A stretch of DNA of 64,000 bases from an uncultured Clostridia bacterium (GTDB lineage: Bacteria; Bacillota; Clostridia; Oscillospirales; Acutalibacteraceae): positions 62,001 through 126,000 of the forward strand of contig CAMCPL010000005.1 in assembly GCA_945876745.1 (NCBI GenBank), in the 5' to 3' direction. Numbering within the stretch: position 1 is the first letter of the stretch; each line of letters begins with the position of its first letter. The notes below the pieces were generated by a model. That model was given only the letters and a program-made list of their open reading frames with translations, was not told the DNA's origin and did no database searches. Below, one piece after another: positions 24,068 through 31,908 of this stretch. The position numbers and the translations under genes are program-made.

Positions 24068-25495
24068 ATGACTGATTCAGTTTTGTTAGAAAACGAAAGA
24101 AAGCATATTAAGGGTAAGGAGTTTATACTGTATCTTGTTTCAGTATTCTTCTACACAATGATGACAGGAGCAGTAGGCTCTTACAGAAGCGACTATTTAA
24201 TCAACGTTTTGTCGCTCCCGGATAAAAGCGTATCGCTTTTTAATACGCTGACATCAATTATTCCGTTTGTGCTCAATTTCTTCATTGCGATGTATATCGA
24301 CAATAGGAAAACAGGTAAAAGCGGAAAATTCCGTCCGCTTGCATTATTGGTAGCCGTTCCGACAGGCATATTCCTTGTTCTTTCGTTCTGGGCGCCAAAG
24401 GGAATTGCAGGCTCGCTTTTGATGATTTATCTTGTTACGGTTGCTGTTGCGTGGAGCGTTTGCACTAATTTCGGAGACTGCGTGAATAAGGTTGCAATCG
24501 TTATGACGCCAAATATGTCCGAACGTGATACCGTTATGTCGTTTAGAGGTATTGTGTCGGCTGTCGGCAATTCCGCACCGCTTGTAGTTGAGCTTGTTTT
24601 GGCGTTTATGGTAAAGGACAAGGGACTTCGCTATATCGGAGTTGCTTCTCTTTGCGGCGTCTGCGGTATTCTCACAATGCTTCTCGGTATGAATACCGTT
24701 CGTGAGAGGATTACATATAATAACGAAAAGAAAAATCCCGTTGAAGGATATATGGATGTGCTTAAAAACAAGTACGCATGGACGATTATCATATCCGAAT
24801 TTTTGAAAAGCTTTAGAGGAGTATCGACCTATATGGGTATCTTCCTTGCGGAAGCACTTTTAGGACCGGGTAAGTTCCTGCTTTTCGGTCTGCCGACAGG
24901 TATCGGAACAGCAGTCGGAATGTTGCTTATCAACTTCCTGCTTAAAAAGTTTAATTCCAAGGTGCTTTATATCGCAAGCGGTATTTATTCGGTTATCATA
25001 AATACAGCCGCTTTTGCAGTGGGATATATTTATTTCAAATCCCCAAGCCCCGTGCTTCAAATTTTGTTTGTTGTATTTCTGTTCCTTATCGGTTTGCAAT
25101 TCGGCGCATCAAATCTTTTGCCGACTATGTTTCAAGCTGATGTTTTGGAGGATATTGAGCTTAAAACAGGCAAGCGTCTTGACGCATCCCTGCCGTTCGT
25201 TATCGGTATCGGCACTATGATTTCGGGAACGATTGCTTCCGCCGTTGCGCCCATGATACTTTACGGTACAAAGGTTCCGATTATCGCTTATGTTCAGGCG
25301 GTTGACGGTGTTGCGCAGGAACAAAGCCTGCATACAAAGGTAATGCTTTTGTTCTTCTATACCGTTGTTCACGGACTGATGATGTTCCTTGCAGGCGTTC
25401 CGTTCTTCTTCTACAAGCTGACAGGCAAAACAAAGCAAGAGGTTCACGAAAAGGTGCTTGCAAAACGAAACGAGTTGAATTCAAATAACGATTAA
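24068..25495 (+). CDS. MFS symporter, GPH-like
   Basis: A 475-aa transporter with 12 predicted helices. The cytoplasmic loop after helix 2 is DNRKTGKSGKFRPL, the MFS/GPH signature, and a central basic loop (VRERITYNNEKKNPVEGYMD) splits the two halves. It closes the operon HAD-Gfo-phosphoesterase-MFS, starting 5 bp after the phosphoesterase. The substrate is presumably the sugar or glycoside handled by these enzymes. Confidence 0.85.
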   Translation: MTDSVLLENERKHIKGKEFILYLVSVFFYTMMTGAVGSYRSDYLINVLSLPDKSVSLFNTLTSIIPFVLNFFIAMYIDNRKTGKSGKFRPLALLVAVPTGIFLVLSFWAPKGIAGSLLMIYLVTVAVAWSVCTNFGDCVNKVAIVMTPNMSERDTVMSFRGIVSAVGNSAPLVVELVLAFMVKDKGLRYIGVASLCGVCGILTMLLGMNTVRERITYNNEKKNPVEGYMDVLKNKYAWTIIISEFLKSFRGVSTYMGIFLAEALLGPGKFLLFGLPTGIGTAVGMLLINFLLKKFNSKVLYIASGIYSVIINTAAFAVGYIYFKSPSPVLQILFVVFLFLIGLQFGASNLLPTMFQADVLEDIELKTGKRLDASLPFVIGIGTMISGTIASAVAPMILYGTKVPIIAYVQAVDGVAQEQSLHTKVMLLFFYTVVHGLMMFLAGVPFFFYKLTGKTKQEVHEKVLAKRNELNSNND

Positions 25496-25508
25496 TAAAA
25501 AGCAAAAT

Positions 25509-25547
25509 GCTGCGGCTTGAGAGCTTTCTCAAGTCGCAGCGTTTTTT
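25509..25547. terminator. bidirectional terminator between convergent operons
   Basis: Perfect 14-bp stem except one G-T: GCTGCGGCTTGAGA / TCTCAAGTCGCAGC, followed by GTTTTTT. Confidence 0.85.
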
Positions 25548-26382
25548 ATTGATTGAATATTTTCCACGAAACGACCTCAATACCTTTTTGTTTTGCCCTA
25601 TCAAGCAGACAGCCGCTTTTGAGAATTTCGTATTCAAAAACTCTTTTTTGCCATTCGCCCTGTTCAGTTTCAAGCGGCAGGGCAGGGTGCAAAAATATTT
25701 CGGTTACGCCGTCTATGCAGTTGTCGATTGCGTTAAGATAGTATTTTTCGAGTGTATTTCTGTCTTTAATACGTTCAATTGACCAAGGGTTTGAAACGAG
25801 GTCGTCGAGCATTTTTACTCCGCGTTTTTCGCCTGCGCGTACTATCATTTGTTGATAGCTTTTGAGAATATTCGGGATTTTGCGCCCAAGCTGTCTTTCC
25901 AAAAATCCGCTTGTTTTCGGAAACCTAAACGGCAAATTATACTTTGCACAAAAGTCAAATGCGTCAATGTAAAATCTTCTTGCGTTTATTCCATAAAGCG
26001 TTGCACAATGGTTGTCGGCGTGGTCAACTGTTGCACCGCCTTTTGTAATAAAATCGTATTGCGCTTCAAGTTCCTGTCTGACATCGCGCCGTGTTGTGTG
26101 AAAAATCAAATCCTTTTGTTCACTCGGAAGACCGCCTGTAAATGATTGTGCACTTGATATGCTATGCCATTTTTCGGTTGCATTGTCAGAATTAATTGTC
26201 AGATGAACGCCGATGTCAACAGCGTTTATCTTTGCAAAATTTATTGCGTTTTCGCTTTTGTCACACACGGCTAAAATTGAAGTTGAGGTTATTAAGCCGT
26301 CTTGCAAAAGCTCCTTTATTGCAGCATTTTGCTCGTCGTTGTAGCCGAAGTCGTCTGCGTTGATAATCAGGTATTTACTCAT
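25546..26382 (-). CDS. ChbG/YdjC-family carbohydrate deacetylase
   Basis: A 278-aa metal-dependent deacetylase. It opens with YLIINADDFGYNDEQN (catalytic NADDFG), then IGVHLT and DHADNHCATLYG, which provide Asp/His metal ligands. Family members remove acetyl groups from chitobiose or other N-acetylated oligosaccharides. It overlaps the MFS symporter gene by 8 bp in an operon of PHP phosphoesterase-symporter-deacetylase. It probably deacetylates an N-acetylhexosamine-containing saccharide imported by the symporter. Confidence 0.9.
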   Translation of the reverse strand: MSKYLIINADDFGYNDEQNAAIKELLQDGLITSTSILAVCDKSENAINFAKINAVDIGVHLTINSDNATEKWHSISSAQSFTGGLPSEQKDLIFHTTRRDVRQELEAQYDFITKGGATVDHADNHCATLYGINARRFYIDAFDFCAKYNLPFRFPKTSGFLERQLGRKIPNILKSYQQMIVRAGEKRGVKMLDDLVSNPWSIERIKDRNTLEKYYLNAIDNCIDGVTEIFLHPALPLETEQGEWQKRVFEYEILKSGCLLDRAKQKGIEVVSWKIFNQ

Positions 26383-27673
26383 TTTCCTTTTTCTCCGGCA
26401 GCTTGAGGAAGAATGTAATTATGCTTGCAACAACCATTGCCGCAAACGGAAATACGCAAAGCAGAATTTTTGAAGCAAGAGCAGGATTGTCGCCCGGCTC
26501 GTCGCCGTTTACAAAGCCGAAGCAGGACGAAGCAATGTAGAATGCAAGCGAGGTGTAAAGCCCGTTGAGCCTGTTCATAACGCCCATAAGGCTGTTGATA
26601 ATGCCCTCTCGCTTAACGCCGTTTTTTTGGTAATCGTCGTCGACGATTTTTGCACCAATGCAGTCCATAGTGGTAAGACAAGCGGCAATGCCGAAGCCCA
26701 TAACTCCTGCAATAACAACTGCAACAGGGAGCGTTTTTGCAAAATAAAGCGGAATAAAGCCGATAGCCATAATAATGAAGCCTGTTCTCCAAATCTTCAT
26801 AACCGCAACCTTTTTTGAAATTCTTGACCAAATGACAATTCCTATAACCGCAACTCCCAAAACTATGCCGAGCATAATCGTTGTTGAGCTTCCGCCCAAG
26901 CCGAGATTGTATTTAACATAAAACGGAAGTGCCTGCGAAATCAATGCAAATGCCGCAGAATAAAATGCTCCTGCCAAACCGAAAATCCAAAAATGCGGAT
27001 TTTTGATAAGCGCAATAATGCTGTCAAGAAGCCTCGGTTTTTCAAGCTCCTCGTAATTTGTGCTTTCCTTACAGCCGATGAACGAGTACATCATAACCGC
27101 AACGGCGAGTATTCCGTAAATTAACGACGTTTTGCGATAACCGATTTTTTCGGTAATCATCGGTGTGAGCGCAATGCTGATTGCCATTGCAAAAAGCTGA
27201 CAAATTTGGCGAATACCGTTTGTCTTTGCACGCTCACTGTCGCTTTGGAAAAGCTCGGGGAAGAGTGCGCCGTAGTTTGCGTTGACGAGTGAATCGAGCG
27301 TGCCGGTGAGAATATACATCAAAAGCATATAAATAAACAGCATACCCTTTTCACTTTCGACAAACGACGGAACGTTATAAAACAGTATGAAGCATAATAC
27401 CAAAAGCGGTGCGCCAATAATAAGCCAAGGTCTGCGCCTGCCCCATTTTGTCCTTGTTCTGTCCGACAAAAATCCGTAAACGGGATTGTCAATAGCGTCA
27501 ACGAATGTGTAAATAAACAGTACGAGTGAATATTTTTTCATATCAAGTCCGAGCATATCAACATAGAATATTGCCGCAAATGACTTGAACATATTTATCG
27601 GCATTGACGTGCCGAACATACCTATGCCGTAGCGAAACGGCGAGGTCTTTTTTAAGGTTGAAGTATTTGACAT
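26375..27673 (-). CDS. GPH-family sugar symporter (MFS)
   Basis: A 432-aa, 12-helix transporter. The GPH loop is complete: VDAIDNPVYGFLSDRTRTKWGRRRPWLIIG, in which the acidic pair and RRR-P motif can be seen. Start ATG 27673 follows GAGGAGTAACATT; the longer frame has no site. It sits between the PHP phosphoesterase gene (4 bp gap) and the deacetylase gene (8 bp overlap), so the three are translated as a unit. Confidence 0.9.
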   Translation of the reverse strand: MSNTSTLKKTSPFRYGIGMFGTSMPINMFKSFAAIFYVDMLGLDMKKYSLVLFIYTFVDAIDNPVYGFLSDRTRTKWGRRRPWLIIGAPLLVLCFILFYNVPSFVESEKGMLFIYMLLMYILTGTLDSLVNANYGALFPELFQSDSERAKTNGIRQICQLFAMAISIALTPMITEKIGYRKTSLIYGILAVAVMMYSFIGCKESTNYEELEKPRLLDSIIALIKNPHFWIFGLAGAFYSAAFALISQALPFYVKYNLGLGGSSTTIMLGIVLGVAVIGIVIWSRISKKVAVMKIWRTGFIIMAIGFIPLYFAKTLPVAVVIAGVMGFGIAACLTTMDCIGAKIVDDDYQKNGVKREGIINSLMGVMNRLNGLYTSLAFYIASSCFGFVNGDEPGDNPALASKILLCVFPFAAMVVASIITFFLKLPEKKENE

Positions 27674-27677
27674 AATG

Positions 27678-28946
27678 TTACTCCTCATCAAAATAAATCG
27701 GGTTTGATACGGCATAAATATGCCTTAGCCTGCCAAAGCCCCTGTATAGTTTTATGTAGGCGAATTTCGTTTGCTTTATGAAGGCTTCGGCAATGCCGTT
27801 TTGAAGCGTTATCGGCGTTTCTCCCTGCTCGGTTACGAGATATGCTTTGTCGAAATTGCCCTCGATTTTTAAGGGTATTTCGCTTTTGTATTTTGCACTC
27901 TCTCCCATAATACAGTTCTCATATTTTAAGTCAAGCCGTAAGTTGTCCGCCTTTTGACAAACAAAGGCTCTGCCTCGTCTTATTGAACCTAAAATATCTT
28001 CCTTGCTCGGCGACGGAGAATAAACAGCCGTAACAGGATTCCCGAGCTTTGCAAGACTTTTCGGCTTGTGAAAATCGCTTCCGCCTACAATCGGAATTTT
28101 GCGCCCCTTTGACAGCAGGGAAGTCCACCATTCAATCGCCCTCTCATTCGTCTTTCGCATAGGACCGTTCCAAATTTCCATCATATCAAAAGCGTTCTCG
28201 TCCTCCCATAGGTACGGACAAAATCGACATTTCGGGTGGTTAACGCTGACGGTTGCCCCCTTGCTTTTTGCGTTGTCAATAAGTGAATGCATTTCCTCCT
28301 TTGTATTTGCGACAAAGGAATTTTCAAACGGGTTTTCAACTCCGAAAAGATTTATGTGTCCCTTGTAATGCGTCCATTCAACCGCCGGAATAAATGTTAA
28401 GCCGTCAATGTGCGGGAGCGAATAATTTTCTGCAAAATTATTATGATTTGCAAGTGCGACAAAATCAAGTCCCTTTTTCCTTGCAAGCAAGCCTATTTCG
28501 TAAGCCGAAAGACTTCCGTCCGACGCATTGGAGTGAATATGCAAATCGCCGTATAGTAGCCTCGTTTGCTTTAATTGAAATTCAATGTTGTATGTAACGT
28601 CAACGCCCTGTGGCATAATATGATATGCGCCGACAATGATTTTCCAGTTGCCCGAATTAATCCTTGTGCATAAATAACCGGCTGACGAATCGTATTCGCT
28701 CACGCTGATTGTCCTGTGAGCACTGCCCGACCAACCGAGAAATCTTCCCACCTCGTCCTCAAGACCGATATCCACCGTGTTCGACGGCTTCAAATCCGAT
28801 AATACGCCGCCGCCTTTTCTGTAATAATCATAGCTAACTGTAATTTTTTCGACATTTTCAGGCACAAAAAAATCAATTGTGTAGTACTGTCCCTGCCTGT
28901 CACTCGGTATATGATGCTTTATTACGATAGCAGTCACCCCCCTCAT
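27678..28946 (-). CDS. CehA/McbA-family PHP metal-dependent phosphoesterase
   Basis: A 422-aa protein. Residues 1-135 form a beta-rich domain, and residues 138-340 a PHP domain: YGDLHIHSNASDGSL, ALANHNNF, VSVNHPKC and GGSDFHKP supply the His/Asp metal ligands of the CehA/McbA branch. A beta-sandwich-like tail follows. The branch hydrolyses phosphoesters, and some members act on carbamates. First gene of the operon with symporter and deacetylase. The start (ATG 28946) is uncertain because GAGGGGGG lies inside the frame. Confidence 0.85.
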   Translation of the reverse strand: MRGVTAIVIKHHIPSDRQGQYYTIDFFVPENVEKITVSYDYYRKGGGVLSDLKPSNTVDIGLEDEVGRFLGWSGSAHRTISVSEYDSSAGYLCTRINSGNWKIIVGAYHIMPQGVDVTYNIEFQLKQTRLLYGDLHIHSNASDGSLSAYEIGLLARKKGLDFVALANHNNFAENYSLPHIDGLTFIPAVEWTHYKGHINLFGVENPFENSFVANTKEEMHSLIDNAKSKGATVSVNHPKCRFCPYLWEDENAFDMMEIWNGPMRKTNERAIEWWTSLLSKGRKIPIVGGSDFHKPKSLAKLGNPVTAVYSPSPSKEDILGSIRRGRAFVCQKADNLRLDLKYENCIMGESAKYKSEIPLKIEGNFDKAYLVTEQGETPITLQNGIAEAFIKQTKFAYIKLYRGFGRLRHIYAVSNPIYFDEE

Positions 28947-29039
28947 TACACTCTCTATCCTAATAGTATATCATATCGTAACAAAATTCTTGCTATTATT
29001 TAAGAAAAATAGGTGATTTTTTTAATATTTTGATATTCA

Positions 29040-29070
29040 TTTGACAAAGTACGTCAAAAAGTGTTAATAT
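29040..29070 (+). promoter_or_regulatory. promoter with palindromic -35, AraC gene
   Basis: TTGACA at 29041-29046, 18-bp spacer, TAATAT. The -35 lies inside TTTGAC-N7-GTCAAA (29040-29058), so a regulator, perhaps the AraC protein itself, may bind over the promoter. Confidence 0.55.
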
Positions 29071-29082
29071 CACAGTAGAGTA

Positions 29083-29979
29083 TTGAATTTTGAGGACGTG
29101 TGCAATTTGAACAATAATTCATTAAATACCGATAACAATTTAGCAATTATGGTGGATTATAATAATAACGAATGGCTAAAGCGCTATAATGTTGCGTGTC
29201 ATTGGTGGAGTGCCGATGCCACCTCGCTTCACCGTCATAATTTTTATGAATTTTTTATTGTGACCTCCGGTGAAGCGTACCACGAAATCAATAATCACAC
29301 ATCTCGGCTTCATAAGGGCACGCTTCGGCTCATCACTCCGAACGATGCCCACTGTATTGTTTCCTGCCAAGGTAATAGCTGTACGCATATTAACCTCAGC
29401 GTTACCGTTGAACGTCTTGAAGCGATTTGCACAAGCCTCGGCGTAAAGCTTGATGAGCTTTGCGAGGATATTCAAAATATAAACCTCTCTGTCAGCGAGC
29501 TCGAATTTTTCGTAAAAACAGCACAGCGCGTCAGCCTTATGCAGTTTAATAACGACGATAGGGGAGTTGTTTTTATCAGCGAGATGCTCTCAAACGCCGT
29601 TTGTATTATTTATAATTATAAGCTGTTTTCACATCAGGAATGTCCCGAATGGTTTACTCATACTCTTGAGAAAATTCATTCACCCGAATGTTATTCCTGC
29701 TGTGCCGACGATATTTATCGTATGTCCGGCTTTTGCGCACCTGTCGTCATTGACCGCTTTAAGCGCTATACCGGTAAAACGGTTGTTGAATATCTTAAGA
29801 TGATTAAGATAAATAACGCCTGCGATATGCTTAAAAATACCGATACCTCCATTCTTGAAATATCGAACACCCTCGGTTATGCAAGTCTAAGCCACTTTAA
29901 TCGCGTGTTTAAGGAATATATCGGAATAACCCCCGCTTTGTACAGAAAAGAAAATAAACCCTCTTTGATTAATTTTTAG
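29083..29979 (+). CDS. AraC-family regulator with cupin sensor
   Basis: About 298 aa. N-terminal cupin: LHRHNFYEFFIVTSGEAYHE with His metal/sugar ligands. C-terminal AraC HTH domain: CCADDIYRMSGFCAPVVIDRF, then ILEISNTLGYASLSHFNRVF and the terminal TPALYRKE. No ATG is available; TTG 29083 and TTG 29107 (after TGAGGACG) are both possible starts. It is divergent from the PHP-symporter-deacetylase operon and is followed by an esterase, and it probably controls both in response to a glycan. Confidence 0.88.
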   Translation: MNFEDVCNLNNNSLNTDNNLAIMVDYNNNEWLKRYNVACHWWSADATSLHRHNFYEFFIVTSGEAYHEINNHTSRLHKGTLRLITPNDAHCIVSCQGNSCTHINLSVTVERLEAICTSLGVKLDELCEDIQNINLSVSELEFFVKTAQRVSLMQFNNDDRGVVFISEMLSNAVCIIYNYKLFSHQECPEWFTHTLEKIHSPECYSCCADDIYRMSGFCAPVVIDRFKRYTGKTVVEYLKMIKINNACDMLKNTDTSILEISNTLGYASLSHFNRVFKEYIGITPALYRKENKPSLINF

Positions 29980-29995
29980 TGTCATTAGGTGAATT

Positions 29996-31012
29996 ATGAT
30001 TACGGTAGAGAATAGATTTAAGGATGCAAAAAATGAAATGCCAAGCGCATATCAGCTAAGCCGATATATCTCGGTAAAACAAATTAATAACGTTTTCAAA
30101 TGGTTTATGCCGTATAAATTCAAAACGCTGATACGCCTTGCTCCTAAGGGCGTCAAGCAAACGCTTTACGGTATGATAGATTTCCTAAATTGCAAAAATG
30201 TTGTCGTTTGCTATGACGACGAGGAGTGTCAGCCCGTGTGGCAGGAGGATAATATTCCGCTTTATAACGGCGAGGAAAAGCCGTTTTTCATTCCGTTTTT
30301 GCTGAAAGATAAGACTGCGCCCGCCGTTGTTGTTATTCCCGGCGGCGCATATTTGAGTGTTTGGATGCAGGCAGAGGGTATTGATACCGCAAAGCGGCTT
30401 AATGAGCTCGGCTTTCACGCAATAGTTCTTTCTTACAGAGTGTCGCCTGCACGCTATCCCTGTATGCATCTTGACCTTATTAGAACTATTCGACTTATGC
30501 GAAAAAATGCTCAGGAGTGGGGAATTATTCCCGACCAAATTATTGCTCTTGGCTATTCGGCAGGCGGTCATTTGGCGTTAAGTGTTAACGGCGTTTATGA
30601 CGAGCTTAAAAACGGATATGACGATTTGCAGGAAATTGACGGAAGACCTAATGCAATAGTTTCCGGATACGGTATGTCCGACCTCAAATGCCGTAGCTTC
30701 ACCGTTACTGCTGATATGATTTTACTCGGTGATAAGTATAATAAGAAAGAAAGCGAACGTCTTTGTGTTCATAATCTTGTGAATAAGGATTATCCTCCCG
30801 TTTTTATGTTCACCCAGCAGGGCGATACAACCGTGCCGCCGAAAACAAATTGTATTCGGCTTAAAGGTGTACTTGATACGCTTGGCGTAAAAAATGAGCT
30901 TCATATTTATCCCGGCTCACGCCACGGCTTCGCTCTCGGTGACGGCGAGCAGGCAGGGGAGTGGTGCACAAAAATGGTCGATTTTTTGAAAAACAACGGA
31001 GTGATTGAATAA
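29996..31012 (+). CDS. alpha/beta-hydrolase, acetylesterase-like
   Basis: A 338-aa esterase without signal peptide. The oxyanion region is VVVIPGGAYLSVWMQAEG, the nucleophile elbow GYSAGGHLALS, the acid in TQQGDTTVPP, and the catalytic His in GSRHGFALGDG. This order matches BD-FAE/acetyl-xylan-esterase-like and dienelactone-hydrolase-like proteins. It lies 16 bp after the AraC gene. It likely removes acyl decorations from an imported glycan in the same pathway as the ChbG deacetylase. Confidence 0.85.
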   Translation: MITVENRFKDAKNEMPSAYQLSRYISVKQINNVFKWFMPYKFKTLIRLAPKGVKQTLYGMIDFLNCKNVVVCYDDEECQPVWQEDNIPLYNGEEKPFFIPFLLKDKTAPAVVVIPGGAYLSVWMQAEGIDTAKRLNELGFHAIVLSYRVSPARYPCMHLDLIRTIRLMRKNAQEWGIIPDQIIALGYSAGGHLALSVNGVYDELKNGYDDLQEIDGRPNAIVSGYGMSDLKCRSFTVTADMILLGDKYNKKESERLCVHNLVNKDYPPVFMFTQQGDTTVPPKTNCIRLKGVLDTLGVKNELHIYPGSRHGFALGDGEQAGEWCTKMVDFLKNNGVIE

Positions 31013-31059
31013 AATCAAGGGGTGCCAATATTCAAGACGAAACGCAGATTTTAACGACA

Positions 31060-31292
31060 AAGGCTCCCCTTATAATGTCATTAAGGGTGCGGGTGTCCGG
31101 TGGACACCTCTGCATTTTAATGCAGAAGCACCGACCGAACCGGCAGGTGAGACAGCTGTCGGCTTTGCCGACTGAGGGGATAAAAGAACGGGTCGTCGAG
31201 GACGCCGACCCCTACGATTGCCTTGTTGTAACGATACGGTCTTATCTCCCGGCTCGTTGCAATGCTTCACTGCGATTGCACAATTTCACTTA
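31060..31292. repeat. composite dispersed hairpin repeat with internal insert
   Basis: Begins AAGGCTCCCCTTATAATG and ends its core with GACTGAGGGGATAAAAGAA (31188), as in the family copy at 35822. About 65 bp of extra hairpins (GGTGTCCGGTGGACACC; TCTGCATTTTAATGCAGA) are inserted in the first stem. The tail to 31292 adds GGGTCG...CGACCC and a GCTTCAC-spaced mini-hairpin. No gene is present in this 319-bp gap. Confidence 0.7.
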
Positions 31293-31294
31293 AC

Positions 31295-31329
31295 AAAAAC
31301 CACAGCTTAACAAACAAGCTGTGGTTTTT
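31295..31329. terminator. bidirectional terminator
   Basis: Perfect stem AAAAACCACAGCTT / AAGCTGTGGTTTTT between the convergent esterase and lipoprotein genes. Confidence 0.85.
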
Positions 31330-31331
31330 CG

Positions 31332-31727
31332 TTAATTCTGTATCGGTGTACCCCACTCGCCCTCCTGATAAGGTGCTCTGGGAAGTGTGGTAGTTACCTT
31401 TTGTGTTGTACTCTCGGTTGTCTGCTCGTTATTATTGCCGCTTTGTTTTTTTGTAGTCGAAACAGACGAGCCGGAGCTTTTAGTAGTTGATTGTTGCCCA
31501 AAGGGCTCTTCGTCCTCCTGCTCAACGCCGTAGCCCTCGCCGTCGTAGTAAACGCTTTGACCTTGAGAATCGTCGGCTTGTGTTGAGCTTTGTTGCTGAG
31601 AAGCTTCGGTAGAAGAAGTTGTTGTGCTTTCGTCGTCATTCTTTGAGCCTGTGCAGGCAACGAAGCAAATGCTTATCGCCATAACCGCAATGCAAAGAAT
31701 GATTGCAATTTTTTTATTTATTCCCAT
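31332..31727 (-). CDS. Ser/Thr-rich lipoprotein, unknown function
   Basis: A 131-aa exported protein. The signal peptide ends in lipobox FVAC (Cys25). The rest is low complexity, rich in Ser, Thr and Gln with repeated TTTSST and STTQK stretches, and a central acidic patch (QEDEEPFG), so it is probably an extended, disordered wall-spanning linker. Its ATG overlaps the stop of the 57-aa gene upstream, which ties it to the secreted 1216-aa protein. No known domain. Confidence 0.75.
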   Translation of the reverse strand: MGINKKIAIILCIAVMAISICFVACTGSKNDDESTTTSSTEASQQQSSTQADDSQGQSVYYDGEGYGVEQEDEEPFGQQSTTKSSGSSVSTTKKQSGNNNEQTTESTTQKVTTTLPRAPYQEGEWGTPIQN

Positions 31728-31891
31728 TCTATATCTCCACTACTTCTTATTGACCAAGGATTCCACGGGTCGCTCCAATCGCCTGTCGTCGGTCCTTGCT
31801 CGTGTCCTCCACTTAATGTATAAACGCTGTCGGAAGATAAAATAGAGAAAAGTTCAATTTCTGCTTCCGGAGCAACATATTCTTTTTTCAT
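31718..31891 (-). CDS. 57-aa peptide of the secreted-protein operon
   Basis: Starts after AGGAGGATGAAAT. It begins MKKEYVAPEAEIELFSILSS, a pattern (K-x-Y-x-x-P-x-x-E-x-x-x-F) seen in many short Firmicute peptides of unknown role, and ends with a Trp/Pro-rich part (GDWSDPWNPWS). There is no signal peptide or Cys. It lies 17 bp after the 1216-aa gene and its stop overlaps the lipoprotein start. It may be a precursor peptide or a small partner; I cannot assign a function. Confidence 0.65.
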   Translation of the reverse strand: MKKEYVAPEAEIELFSILSSDSVYTLSGGHEQGPTTGDWSDPWNPWSIRSSGDIEWE

Positions 31892-31908
31892 ATTTCATCC
31901 TCCTTTGT

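Noticed and set aside
25281-25673. 130-aa minus-strand ORF across the convergent terminator
   Set aside because: Overlaps the ends of two well-supported genes and the terminator; composition is that of an antisense frame.
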